From contig DKQG01000034.1 of NCBI GenBank assembly GCA_002471575.1, forward strand, positions 102,571 through 166,570: a stretch of DNA of 64,000 nt, written 5' to 3'. A model generated the notes under the pieces. That model had not been told where the DNA came from, did no database searches, and saw nothing but the letters and a program-made list of their open reading frames with translations. Source of the stretch: Alphaproteobacteria bacterium UBA7314 (GTDB lineage Bacteria; Pseudomonadota; Alphaproteobacteria; MPNO01; UBA830). The position numbers and the translations under genes were made by a program. The first letter of the stretch is position 1, and every line of letters begins with the position of its first letter. This document shows, piece after piece, positions 15,392-23,656 of this stretch.

Positions 15392-15997
15392 TTAGTTAGA
15401 AGACGTTTTTTTGCGCAAGGCCTTAATCAGGCCCGCAACCTTGCCACCGGTCTGACGGATAACCGACACGAACTCGTCACGCTGAGTGACGCTCATGCTG
15501 ATGCCTTCGACCATAACATCGGTAATCTTGTGTTTGTCGTCTTTCGAGCGGACGCGCCAGTTGATTTTGATGGCAGGCTGGTTGGGGATGACGATTTCTG
15601 TCAGCACAAGGGCCCGTGTCGCCGACACGTCGCGCGATTGCAAAACATGGAATTTCTTGCCGCTGAGGTCCTGGAAGCGTTTGGTATAGGCTTGGATAAT
15701 GAATTTCTCGAAGAGGCCGATGTATTCTCGCTTTTCTGTGTCGGTTGCCACTCGCCAGTAGCGACCCAGCGTAAAGCGCGCGATGCGCGGTAGGTCGAAG
15801 GCTTCTTCTAAAAGCTCTTTGAAACGTTTCGTGCGTTCGACCTTGGAAATGCCCTCTTCGCTCAATGAGGCAAAGGCCTTGTTGCCCGTATCTCGGATAA
15901 AGCCCTCGGCGTCTCTCGCCGCCGCGTTAACCGGCGCCCCGTAAACGAGAACAATAAGGGCGATGGCGCCGAGCACCATAAAAGAACTGCGAAGCAT
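15392..15997 (-). CDS. mlaC: Phospholipid-binding ABC transport protein MlaC
   Basis: This 201-residue periplasmic protein shuttles phospholipid between the outer-membrane MlaA complex and the inner-membrane MlaFEDB transporter. The first 26 residues form a signal peptide with a hydrophobic core (MVLGAIALIVLVYG) and likely cleavage after VNAAA. The Tol_Tol_Ttg2 domain shows in FDLPRIARFTLGRYWR, EFEKFIIQAY-like sequence and INWRVRSKDDKHKITDVMVEG. The ATG at 15997 lies one base past the mlaA stop, so the two are translated together. The C-terminus ends with a Lys-rich KALRKKTSSN tail. The inner-membrane mla genes are not in this window. Confidence 0.92.
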   Translation of the reverse strand: MLRSSFMVLGAIALIVLVYGAPVNAAARDAEGFIRDTGNKAFASLSEEGISKVERTKRFKELLEEAFDLPRIARFTLGRYWRVATDTEKREYIGLFEKFIIQAYTKRFQDLSGKKFHVLQSRDVSATRALVLTEIVIPNQPAIKINWRVRSKDDKHKITDVMVEGISMSVTQRDEFVSVIRQTGGKVAGLIKALRKKTSSN

Positions 15998-15998
15998 G

Positions 15999-16847
15999 CT
16001 ACCTCTCGGTGGGCGTGACTTTGCTCTGCTGGTCACCGAATTTTCCGTCCGGTACCCCTGACAGGCTGCCCGGTACAGGATTGTTGGTGGGCAGCGCGCC
16101 ATTGCGAATCTCGTCACGGCGTTTCTGGCGATAGAGGCTGCGGACGGCCGAATAAAAGTCGAGAGAGTTCTTTTCCAGATCGTTGATTTGATCAAAATTT
16201 CGGGCGCGCTTGTCGACGGCGGTTCCGAAACTTCTGCCTATCCTGTACTCAAGCGGCGTTAACCAGGTGAAGGGATCGATCAACGTATCTGCAAGCAGGC
16301 CGACCCCGTCGCGCGGGCTGGAGGGTCCGAAAATGGGCAGCACCAGGTAGGGGCCGGATTCGACTTCCCAGATGGCGAGGGTTTGACCGAAATCTTCATC
16401 GTGTTTCTCGATACCGACCTCAGCCGCGAAATCATTGATCCCAAGAATACCGAAGGTGGAATTCATCGTGAAGCGCAGCAAGGCCGTGCCAGCCCGATCG
16501 AGCTCGCCCTGAAAGAGATCGTTCGCGAATATAACGGGACCGCGCAGATTCTGCAGGAAGTTGTGAACGTTTGTTTGCAGCGGATCGGGAACGACCTCCA
16601 GATACACTGATGTCACTGGCCGCAGGATCGCCTTGTCCAGCGCCAGGTTGAAATCGAGCATCGCACGATTAAAGGGTTCGTATGGATCGTTGGCTTCTTT
16701 GAATGCGGCAACTGCTTCCTTATCCTCCGGAGGCGGAGCCGCAGCACACCCTGCCAAAAGCAAGCCGGCAAAAGCCAGTGGTATCAGAGTGCCCGGCACC
16801 CGGCGTTTGAATTTACTTGATACGTTCACGACAAAACGCCTCTTCAA
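15999..16847 (-). CDS. mlaA: Outer-membrane lipoprotein MlaA (VacJ)
   Basis: This 282-residue lipoprotein removes mislocalised phospholipid from the outer leaflet of the outer membrane together with a porin. The signal ends in a lipobox LLAGC with Cys34 as the lipidated residue. Family motifs seen are NDPYEPFNRAMLDFN, NFLQNLRGPVIFANDLFQG, the RFTMNSTFGILGINDFA core and YLVLPIFGPSSPRDGVGL. A C-terminal extension of about 60 residues is rich in Arg and Pro. It is the first gene of the mlaA-mlaC pair; its promoter must lie in the 409-base gap shared with the divergent arsR-metF operon. Confidence 0.94.
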   Translation of the reverse strand: MKRRFVVNVSSKFKRRVPGTLIPLAFAGLLLAGCAAAPPPEDKEAVAAFKEANDPYEPFNRAMLDFNLALDKAILRPVTSVYLEVVPDPLQTNVHNFLQNLRGPVIFANDLFQGELDRAGTALLRFTMNSTFGILGINDFAAEVGIEKHDEDFGQTLAIWEVESGPYLVLPIFGPSSPRDGVGLLADTLIDPFTWLTPLEYRIGRSFGTAVDKRARNFDQINDLEKNSLDFYSAVRSLYRQKRRDEIRNGALPTNNPVPGSLSGVPDGKFGDQQSKVTPTER

Positions 16848-17256
16848 TCAATTCGAACACTTAACACTTCTCGTCGATAAGTGTGACTGCGGATCGACGG
16901 ACCCTATGCCAAATTCCGACTCGATACAATTTTTTACGACGTGACTAGCGTCACAACCTCGACCCTCCCGAGATGCCTAAGAAAATCCTATTTCGCCGAT
17001 GTGAAGACACGCTTAATCCCTCATGGCGACACAGGTTTTGGCCCCTCAAGCAGGACGACAATAGGCTTGCAATTTCGAAGAAATAACCCGATTGAAGGTT
17101 AGTTGTCTGAGTCGTGTTCATCGCGGGTCCGGTCTAACTGTTTGAAAGGAGTGTTTTTTAACAATTCGCACAGATTGCGCCCGGGTTTGTTTTCTGTTAT
17201 ACTAATATATGGATATATTTATATCCATATTAAATAAAAATTGATGAAAAAACCCG
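16848..17256. other. Divergent promoter region between mlaA and the methionine operon
   Basis: This 409-base interval has no gene. It separates mlaA (minus) from the ArsR-type regulator (plus) and is AT-richer than its surroundings near 17160-17250. A well-defined promoter and palindrome for the plus strand lie at 17175-17230, described separately. I looked for a SAM-type riboswitch and saw no obvious match. The mlaA promoter itself could not be located. Confidence 0.6.
17175..17230 (+). promoter_or_regulatory. Promoter with overlapping 24-bp palindromic operator for arsR-metF-metH
   Basis: A -35 like TTGCGC (17175-17180) lies 17 bases from a -10 TATACT (17198-17203). Directly after it, arms ATATGGATATA (17207-17217) and TATATCCATAT (17220-17230) form a perfect inverted repeat with two central bases, covering the expected transcription start near 17210. 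Such placement suits repression by a dimeric helix-turn-helix protein. The downstream gene is an ArsR-type regulator, and ArsR-family SAM/SAH-responsive regulators of methionine genes (SahR/SamR type) use AT-rich palindromes of this sort, so autoregulation is likely. The promoter is seen; the regulator's identity is inferred. Confidence 0.72.
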
Positions 17257-18264
17257 GTGCATCTGATGCAGAATCTTCTCATTCAGCTCAAAGCCGCCGC
17301 CGAAGAGACCCGGCTCCGCATCCTGGCAATCTGCGCCTATAGCGAATTGACTGTCACCGAACTCACCCATGTCCTCGGGCAAAGCCAGCCCAGGGTCTCT
17401 CGCCATCTTAAACTGTTGTGCGATGCGGGGTTGCTGCATCGTTTTCGAGAGGGTACCTGGGTTTTTTATCGCCGCGCTGACAGCGCCCAAATGGGCGGTG
17501 GCGGTTTGGTCGACTCCATACTCGCTCGAATCCCAGAGAACGACCCCCAGTTCCTGCGGGATATGCAGCGCCTTGCCGAGGTAAGGCAAACCCGGCAGAC
17601 AGCCGCCGATGCCTATTTTCGCGAAAACGCTGCCGAATGGGACCGGCTCCGGTCGTTTCATGTCGATGAAGCCGAGGTTGAAGACAAAATGCTCTCTTTG
17701 GTTCCGCGGACGCGAGATCAAAGCATAATTGATATCGGTACCGGTACGGGCCGCATCCTGGAAGTCTTCGGCCGCACGATGGGACGAGGTGTTGGTATCG
17801 ATCTCTCTCACGAGATGCTGTCTCTCGCTCGAACCCGTCTCGATGGGGCCGGCCTGCGCGAATGTCAGGTGCGCCATGGTGACATGTACAAGTTGCCCGT
17901 GGACGATGCGGATTTCGATATCGCGACGCTGCATCTCGTGCTGCACTATGCCGACGACCCGGTGACCGTCATTCAGGAAGCGGAACGCGTAATGGCGCCC
18001 GGCGGGCGACTGGTGATCGTGGATTTTGCACCGCATGAGATGGAGGGACTTCGCGACTCACATGCGCATCGCCGTCTAGGCTTTTCCGATATTGAAATTC
18101 AGGACCTGCTGGCCGCTGCCGACCTAGAATTGTCCCGTATCGAATCACTTCCTGGAGAGCCGCTGACCGTCAAAATCTGGATCGGCGAAAAGCGAACGGC
18201 AGAGGGGTCGGATGTTGCGATAGCGTGCTCTCCGGCGACCGAAAAAGAGGCATATCGTTCATGA
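17257..18264 (+). CDS. ArsR-family regulator fused to a SAM-dependent methyltransferase domain
   Basis: This 335-residue protein joins an ArsR helix-turn-helix (about residues 5-90, with ELTVTELTHVLGQSQPRVSRHLKLL) to a class I methyltransferase fold (about 110-290, with IIDIGTGTGRILEVFGRT as the SAM-binding motif I and GVGIDLSHEML as motif II). No arsenic- or metal-binding Cys pair is visible in the winged helix. It overlaps metF by ATGA and lies behind a palindromic operator, which fits a repressor of methionine synthesis sensing SAM or SAH through the methyltransferase domain. The start could be GTG at 17257 or ATG at 17266; neither has a strong ribosome site. Whether it still methylates anything is unknown. 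Confidence 0.88.
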   Translation: MHLMQNLLIQLKAAAEETRLRILAICAYSELTVTELTHVLGQSQPRVSRHLKLLCDAGLLHRFREGTWVFYRRADSAQMGGGGLVDSILARIPENDPQFLRDMQRLAEVRQTRQTAADAYFRENAAEWDRLRSFHVDEAEVEDKMLSLVPRTRDQSIIDIGTGTGRILEVFGRTMGRGVGIDLSHEMLSLARTRLDGAGLRECQVRHGDMYKLPVDDADFDIATLHLVLHYADDPVTVIQEAERVMAPGGRLVIVDFAPHEMEGLRDSHAHRRLGFSDIEIQDLLAAADLELSRIESLPGEPLTVKIWIGEKRTAEGSDVAIACSPATEKEAYRS

Positions 18265-19166
18265 CCGAGCGTCATTCACTCAAATCCTTGCCGGCGCCGA
18301 TATCGGATGGGAAAGATTTGGAGGTCTCCTTCGAGTTCTTTCCGCCAAAAACTGAAAAAATGGCTGAAACGTTGTGGAAGTCGGTTCAGCGACTGGAGCC
18401 GCTCTCGCCCCGGTTTGTCTCCGTCACTTATGGGGCCGGTGGCAGCACGCGCGAGCGCACCCACAGCACGGTAAACCGGATCAACACCGAGACTTCACTG
18501 TCGGCGGCGGCGCACCTTACCTGCGTTGGAGCTACCCAAGAGGAAGTCAACGCAGTCGCTGAGGCATATTGGGAAGCGGGGATACGTCATATCGTCGCGC
18601 TTCGAGGCGACCCGCCGGACAACGAGCCCTATAGCCCGCACCCCGGGGGGTACGGCTACGCAGCAGACTTGGTGAGAGGTCTTCGGGACGTAGCCGATTT
18701 CGAGATCAGCGTTGCGGCATACCCTGAAACGCACCCCGAGGCCACCAGCTCGTCCGACGATCTGGACAATCTGAAACGCAAGCTGGACGCGGGTGCAACC
18801 CGGGCGATCACGCAGTACTTTTTCGATGTCGGCATCTATCTTGATTTCCTCGATCGGGCTCGCAAATCGGGCATCGACGTCGAAATCGTTCCCGGCATTT
18901 TGCCGGTGACTAATTTCGCCCAGGTGTTGAAGTTCAGTGCGATGTGCGGCACTAAGGTGCCCGACTGGATGGAACAGCTTTTCGACGGTCTCGACGACGA
19001 CCCAGAAACCCGTCGGTTGGTTGCCGCTACGGCGACGGCGGAACAGTGCCGCCTGCTTCACTCAGAAGGCGTCGAAGCGTTTCATTTCTATACCCTGAAC
19101 AGGGCCGACCTCTCCTTTGCGATCTGCCACATCCTTGGCGTGCGTCCCCAGGGAAGCGCAGCATGA
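18261..19166 (+). CDS. metF: 5,10-methylenetetrahydrofolate reductase
   Basis: This 301-residue flavoprotein reduces 5,10-methylene- to 5-methyl-tetrahydrofolate, the methyl donor for MetH. Motifs seen are SFEFFPPKTEKM at the N-terminus, SVTYGAGGSTRERTH, the LRGDPP segment, YPETHPEA, ITQYFFD and GILPVTN, all characteristic of MetF. Length is typical (about 295-310). The ATG at 18261 overlaps the regulator stop and the stop overlaps the metH start, both as ATGA, so the three genes are translationally coupled and co-regulated. Confidence 0.96.
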   Translation: MTERHSLKSLPAPISDGKDLEVSFEFFPPKTEKMAETLWKSVQRLEPLSPRFVSVTYGAGGSTRERTHSTVNRINTETSLSAAAHLTCVGATQEEVNAVAEAYWEAGIRHIVALRGDPPDNEPYSPHPGGYGYAADLVRGLRDVADFEISVAAYPETHPEATSSSDDLDNLKRKLDAGATRAITQYFFDVGIYLDFLDRARKSGIDVEIVPGILPVTNFAQVLKFSAMCGTKVPDWMEQLFDGLDDDPETRRLVAATATAEQCRLLHSEGVEAFHFYTLNRADLSFAICHILGVRPQGSAA

Positions 19167-22100
19167 ACTCTCGTACACGCGTCTTGCTTCGCGAAGCACC
19201 CGACAGATCAGGCGCTGCGGGCGCGGGTTTTGCGCAGCAACGTCAGCCCGATCGCACTGGAGAACTGCGCCGGCTGCTGCAAGACCGAATCCTCGTCATC
19301 GACGGCGCAATGGGCACAATGATACAGGCTTACAAGCTGGAAGAGGCCGACTATCGGGGTGATCGGTTCGTCGACCACGCGTTTCCCCAAAAAGGCAATA
19401 ACGACCTGCTGACGCTGACCCGGCCCGATGTGATCGAGGAAATTCACTGCAGGTTTCTGGACTCGGGCGTCGATATTCTGGAAACCAACACCTTCAATTC
19501 CACCGCGATCGCCATGGCTGATTACGGTATGGAAGACCATGTTTACGCCTTGAACTACGAAGGAGCGCGTATCGCCCGGCGCGTGGCCGACGATATCAGT
19601 GCCGACACGCCTGACAAGCCGCGTTTTGTGGCCGGTGTTCTGGGTCCGACTAATCGAACGTCCTCTATCTCGCCGGACGTCAACGATCCGGGGTTCAGGA
19701 ACACCACTTTTGAACAATTGGTGGATGTTTATACCGAGTCCGTGGCGGGGCTTGTCGACGGTGGCGCCGATATCCTGCTGATCGAGACGGTATTCGATAC
19801 CCTGAACGCCAAGGCGGCTATTTTCGCAATCAAGCAGTATCTCGATGGCGAAGGCATCAATCTGCCGATCTTTATTTCGGGCGCGATCACCGATGCCAGC
19901 GGCCGCACCCTGACCGGCCAGACGACGGAGGCTTTCTTGAATTCCGTCGCACATGCCGAACCGCTAATGATCGGTCTGAACTGTTCGCTGGGAGCCAAGG
20001 AGCTGCGTCCGTATCTGCAGGAATTGTCCCGGATAGCGGATACATTTGTTTCCTGTCACCCGAATGCCGGGCTGCCGAACGCATTCGGCGAATACGACCA
20101 GACACCGGAGGAAATGCAGGAAATCCTTGGGGAGTTTGCGGAAAGTGGGTTCGTCAACCTGGTCGGCGGTTGCTGCGGCACGACGCCCGACCATACCCGT
20201 ATGCTGGTCGAAAACGTGACCGTTCACCCGCCGCGTCCGGTGCCGGAGATCGAGGTGCGGTGCCGTCTCAGCGGTCTGGAACCGCTGAATATCGGTCCTG
20301 ATTCCCTGTTTGTGAACGTCGGCGAACGGACGAATGTCACCGGTTCTGCCCGCTTCGCGAAGCTCATTAAGGAAGGCGATTTCGACACCGCGCTCGATGT
20401 CGCCCGCCAGCAGGTCGCAAACGGCGCGCAGATCATCGACATCAACATGGACGAAGGCCTGATCGATTCCGAGGCGGCCATGGTCAAGTATCTCAACCTG
20501 CTGGCCGCCGAGCCGGATATTTCCCGCGTTCCGGTGATGATCGACTCTTCCAAGTGGTCGGTCATCGAAGCCGGGCTGCGCTGCGTCCAGGGCAAGGGCG
20601 TGGTCAATTCCATCAGCATTAAGGAAGGCGTCGAAGAGTTTCTTGAACATGCGAAGCGCATCCGCTGGTACGGCGCCGCCGTCGTCGTCATGGCGTTCGA
20701 CGAACAGGGCCAGGCAGATACCGCCGACCGCAAAGTCGAAATCTGCACCAGATCTTATGAGTTGCTGGTGGACGAGGCCGGGTTCAGGCCGGAAGACATC
20801 ATCTTCGATCCCAACATCTTCGCCGTGGCAACGGGGATCGAGGAGCACAATAACTACGCACAGGATTTCATCGGGGCGACGGCGCGGATCAAGGCCGACC
20901 TTCCGCACGCGATGGTGTCCGGCGGGCTGAGCAACATCTCGTTCTCGTTCCGGGGCAATAATCCGGTGCGCGAGGCGATGCACTCGGTGTTCCTCTATCA
21001 CGCCATCCGCGCCGGCATGGATATGGCGATCGTGAATGCCGGTCAGCTGGCGTTGTACGACGACATCCCGGCCGATTTCCGCGAGCTGGTCGAGGATGTG
21101 ATCCTCAATCGCCGCGATGATGCCACCGAGCGGCTTGTCGATGCCGCGGAATCCTTCCAGGGCGAGAAAAAGGAAAAGACGGAGGATCTGTCTTGGCGCG
21201 AAGCGCCCGTCGGCACCAGGCTGACCCATGCGCTGGTCAACGGCATGTCCGATTTCATTCTCGAAGATACCGAGGAGGCGCGGCTTGCAGCCGATCGTCC
21301 GCTCGAGGTGATCGAAGGCCCGCTGATGGACGGCATGAATGTCGTCGGCGACCTGTTCGGCGCGGGGAAAATGTTTCTGCCGCAGGTGGTCAAGAGCGCG
21401 CGCGTGATGAAGCAGGCAGTCGCCTATCTGATTCCGTTCATCGAAGAAGACAAGCGCGAAGGCGACGTCGACAAGGCCAAGGGAAAAATCCTGCTCGCCA
21501 CGGTAAAAGGCGACGTGCACGATATCGGCAAGAATATCGTCGGCGTGGTCCTGCAGTGCAACAACTACGACGTCATCGATCTCGGCGTAATGGTGCCGGC
21601 GCAGAAAATTCTGGAAACCGCACGCGAGGAAAAGGTCGATATCGTCGGTCTCAGCGGCCTGATCACGCCGTCGCTCGACGAAATGGTCCACGTCGCGGCG
21701 GAAATGGAACGCGAAGGCTTCGACATACCACTGTTGATCGGCGGTGCGACGACCTCGAAAATCCATACCGCCGTGCGGATCGAGCCCGCCTATTCCGGCC
21801 CGACCGTGCATGTTCTGGATGCGTCGCGCGGCGTCGGCGTTGCGTCGAGCCTGTTGAGCGACAATCAGCATGAAGACTACGTTGCCAAAGTCCGCGCCGA
21901 GAACGAGGACGCACGCCGCCGTCACGGCGCAAAGGACTCTGCTTCCCGGGCGGTCAGCCTGACCGAGGCGCGCGAAAACGGGGTCAAGATTCACTGGCCC
22001 GACTGGCGGCCGACGCCGCCCGCGATGCCGGGGTTGCACGGGCTGGACGATTATCCGCTGGAGGAACTGCGCGACCGCATCGACTGGACGCCTTTCTTTC

Positions 22101-22936
22101 GAACGTGGGAACTGATTGGCACCTATCCGAACATTCTCGATGACGGCACGGTCGGCGATACCGCGCGCGGTCTGCTGGACGATGCGGAACGAATGCTCGA
22201 TCGCATCATCGAGGAAAAATGGCTGTCGGCGCGCGGCGTGTTCGGTCTGTTTCCCGCAAATTCCGACGGTGCCGAAACCATCCATATCTACGCTGACGAT
22301 TCCCGCACTGACATCGCGTCGAATTTCCACACCATCCGTCAGCAGATAGCGAAGCGCGGCGGGCAGCCCAATTTCGCGCTCGCGGATTTCGTTGCGCCGG
22401 CGGAGACGGGCATTCAGGACTATATCGGCGCCTTCGCGGTCACGGCTGGGATCGGCATCGAGGAACATGTCGCGCGTTTTGAGGCAGCGCATGACGACTA
22501 CAACTCCATCCTGTTGAAGGCACTGGCCGACCGGCTTGCCGAGGCGTTTGCCGAAAGACTGCACGAACGCGTGCGCAAGGAATTCTGGGGCTACGCCGCG
22601 GACGAAGCGTATGACAACGAAGCGTTGATCAAGGAGGCCTATCACGGCATTCGCCCGGCGCCAGGCTATCCGGCCTGCCCGGATCACACCGAGAAAGAAG
22701 GTCTTTTCGCGCTGCTTGATGCGACAAACGCTGCCGGGATCGAACTGACGGAAAGCTATGCGATGCTGCCAACGGCGGCGGTGTCCGGATACTACATCGC
22801 CCACCCGGCAAGCCGCTATTTCGGTACTGGCAAGATTGCCAAAGATCAGGTGGCCGACTATGCAGAGCGTAAGCGAATGGACGTCACGACCGCGGAGCGG
22901 TGGCTGGCGCCTGTTCTGGGGTACGAACGCTCATAA
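19163..22936 (+). CDS. metH: Cobalamin-dependent methionine synthase
   Basis: This full-length 1257-residue MetH transfers the methyl group of 5-methyl-tetrahydrofolate to homocysteine through methylcobalamin. All four modules are present: homocysteine-binding domain starting at LVIDGAMGTMIQ and ending with the zinc Cys pair in GGCCGTTPDHT (about 334-344), the pterin domain with FVNVGERTNVTGSARF, the cobalamin domain with KGDVHDIGKNI (axial His at about 786), and the C-terminal SAM-dependent reactivation domain with RPAPGYPACPDHTEK (about 1163). About 40 residues precede the usual start of homology; the ATG at 19163 is fixed by its overlap with metF. MetH use means the cell makes or imports vitamin B12. 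Confidence 0.97.
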   Translation: MNSRTRVLLREAPDRSGAAGAGFAQQRQPDRTGELRRLLQDRILVIDGAMGTMIQAYKLEEADYRGDRFVDHAFPQKGNNDLLTLTRPDVIEEIHCRFLDSGVDILETNTFNSTAIAMADYGMEDHVYALNYEGARIARRVADDISADTPDKPRFVAGVLGPTNRTSSISPDVNDPGFRNTTFEQLVDVYTESVAGLVDGGADILLIETVFDTLNAKAAIFAIKQYLDGEGINLPIFISGAITDASGRTLTGQTTEAFLNSVAHAEPLMIGLNCSLGAKELRPYLQELSRIADTFVSCHPNAGLPNAFGEYDQTPEEMQEILGEFAESGFVNLVGGCCGTTPDHTRMLVENVTVHPPRPVPEIEVRCRLSGLEPLNIGPDSLFVNVGERTNVTGSARFAKLIKEGDFDTALDVARQQVANGAQIIDINMDEGLIDSEAAMVKYLNLLAAEPDISRVPVMIDSSKWSVIEAGLRCVQGKGVVNSISIKEGVEEFLEHAKRIRWYGAAVVVMAFDEQGQADTADRKVEICTRSYELLVDEAGFRPEDIIFDPNIFAVATGIEEHNNYAQDFIGATARIKADLPHAMVSGGLSNISFSFRGNNPVREAMHSVFLYHAIRAGMDMAIVNAGQLALYDDIPADFRELVEDVILNRRDDATERLVDAAESFQGEKKEKTEDLSWREAPVGTRLTHALVNGMSDFILEDTEEARLAADRPLEVIEGPLMDGMNVVGDLFGAGKMFLPQVVKSARVMKQAVAYLIPFIEEDKREGDVDKAKGKILLATVKGDVHDIGKNIVGVVLQCNNYDVIDLGVMVPAQKILETAREEKVDIVGLSGLITPSLDEMVHVAAEMEREGFDIPLLIGGATTSKIHTAVRIEPAYSGPTVHVLDASRGVGVASSLLSDNQHEDYVAKVRAENEDARRRHGAKDSASRAVSLTEARENGVKIHWPDWRPTPPAMPGLHGLDDYPLEELRDRIDWTPFFRTWELIGTYPNILDDGTVGDTARGLLDDAERMLDRIIEEKWLSARGVFGLFPANSDGAETIHIYADDSRTDIASNFHTIRQQIAKRGGQPNFALADFVAPAETGIQDYIGAFAVTAGIGIEEHVARFEAAHDDYNSILLKALADRLAEAFAERLHERVRKEFWGYAADEAYDNEALIKEAYHGIRPAPGYPACPDHTEKEGLFALLDATNAAGIELTESYAMLPTAAVSGYYIAHPASRYFGTGKIAKDQVADYAERKRMDVTTAERWLAPVLGYERS

Positions 22937-22951
22937 GCAAAGGAGTCCACG

Positions 22952-23656
22952 GTGAAAATCGACGCTGCGCAGCGTCTGGTCGCCCGGTCCGTAAAGGCCG
23001 GTCACGGCGCGCTCTCCGAATACGACAGCAAGCGGCTGCTTGCTGCCTATGGCGTTCCCGTCACGCGGGAACGGCTGGTTCATTCCGCAAAAGATGCCCG
23101 CGCGGCGGCCGACAGGCTTGGCTATCCGGTGGTTCTGAAAGGATGCGCCCACGATCTGCTGCACAAGACCGAGGCCGGTCTGGTCATGGTGGGGCTGGGA
23201 TCGGGGAAAGAGGTCGCCGACGGATTCAGGACCCTGAAAGCCCGAGCCGGCGCTGATTTTTCCGGCGGATTCCTGGTGCAGGAAATGGTCAAGGGCGACC
23301 GAGAACTGATGATCGGCATGACGCGCGACGAACAGTTCGGCCCGTCGGTCGTGTTTGGTCTCGGAGGTATTTTTACCGAAGTCTTGGAGGATGTCGTCTT
23401 TCGGCTGGCACCGCTGAAACTGTCCGATGCCCGCGAGATGATGACTGAAATCCGTGCCGCGAAAATCCTCGGTTCCGTCCGCGGCATGGCGCGGGTCGAC
23501 CGGGCGCTACTGGCCCATGCGATCGTTGCGGTTGGCAGGGCCGCGGCCGAGAATCCTGATATCGCGGAGATCGACATCAATCCGCTTATCGTTGCCGGGT
23601 CGCGTCCGATCGCGGTCGACGGTTTGGTTATTCTCAAGCCTGCGGGGAGCAATTAA
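22952..23656 (+). CDS. ADP-forming acyl-CoA synthetase, ATP-grasp (beta) subunit
   Basis: This 234-residue protein is the ATP-grasp subunit of an acetyl-CoA synthetase (ADP-forming) type enzyme, which interconverts acyl-CoA plus ADP and phosphate with the free acid, CoA and ATP. Seen motifs are the opening LSEYDSKRLLAAYGVPVTRE, YPVVLKGCAHDLLHKTEAG, QEMVKGDRELMIGMTRD and the end EIDINPLIV. The start is GTG at 22952 with AGGAG nine bases before. It begins 15 bases after metH and its stop overlaps the next start by one base, so it seems to extend the methionine operon. The acyl substrate is unknown. Confidence 0.88.
   Translation: MKIDAAQRLVARSVKAGHGALSEYDSKRLLAAYGVPVTRERLVHSAKDARAAADRLGYPVVLKGCAHDLLHKTEAGLVMVGLGSGKEVADGFRTLKARAGADFSGGFLVQEMVKGDRELMIGMTRDEQFGPSVVFGLGGIFTEVLEDVVFRLAPLKLSDAREMMTEIRAAKILGSVRGMARVDRALLAHAIVAVGRAAAENPDIAEIDINPLIVAGSRPIAVDGLVILKPAGSN

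Noticed and set aside
16848..17256. A possible SAM riboswitch before the metF operon
   Set aside because: No conserved riboswitch core was seen; the leader after the predicted start is only about 45 bases, too short for the common classes, and a protein operator is present instead.
19964..22804. A 946-codon open frame on the strand opposite metH
   Set aside because: It is exactly antisense to a full-length, motif-complete MetH; such long antisense frames arise from high-GC codon bias and show no recognisable domain.
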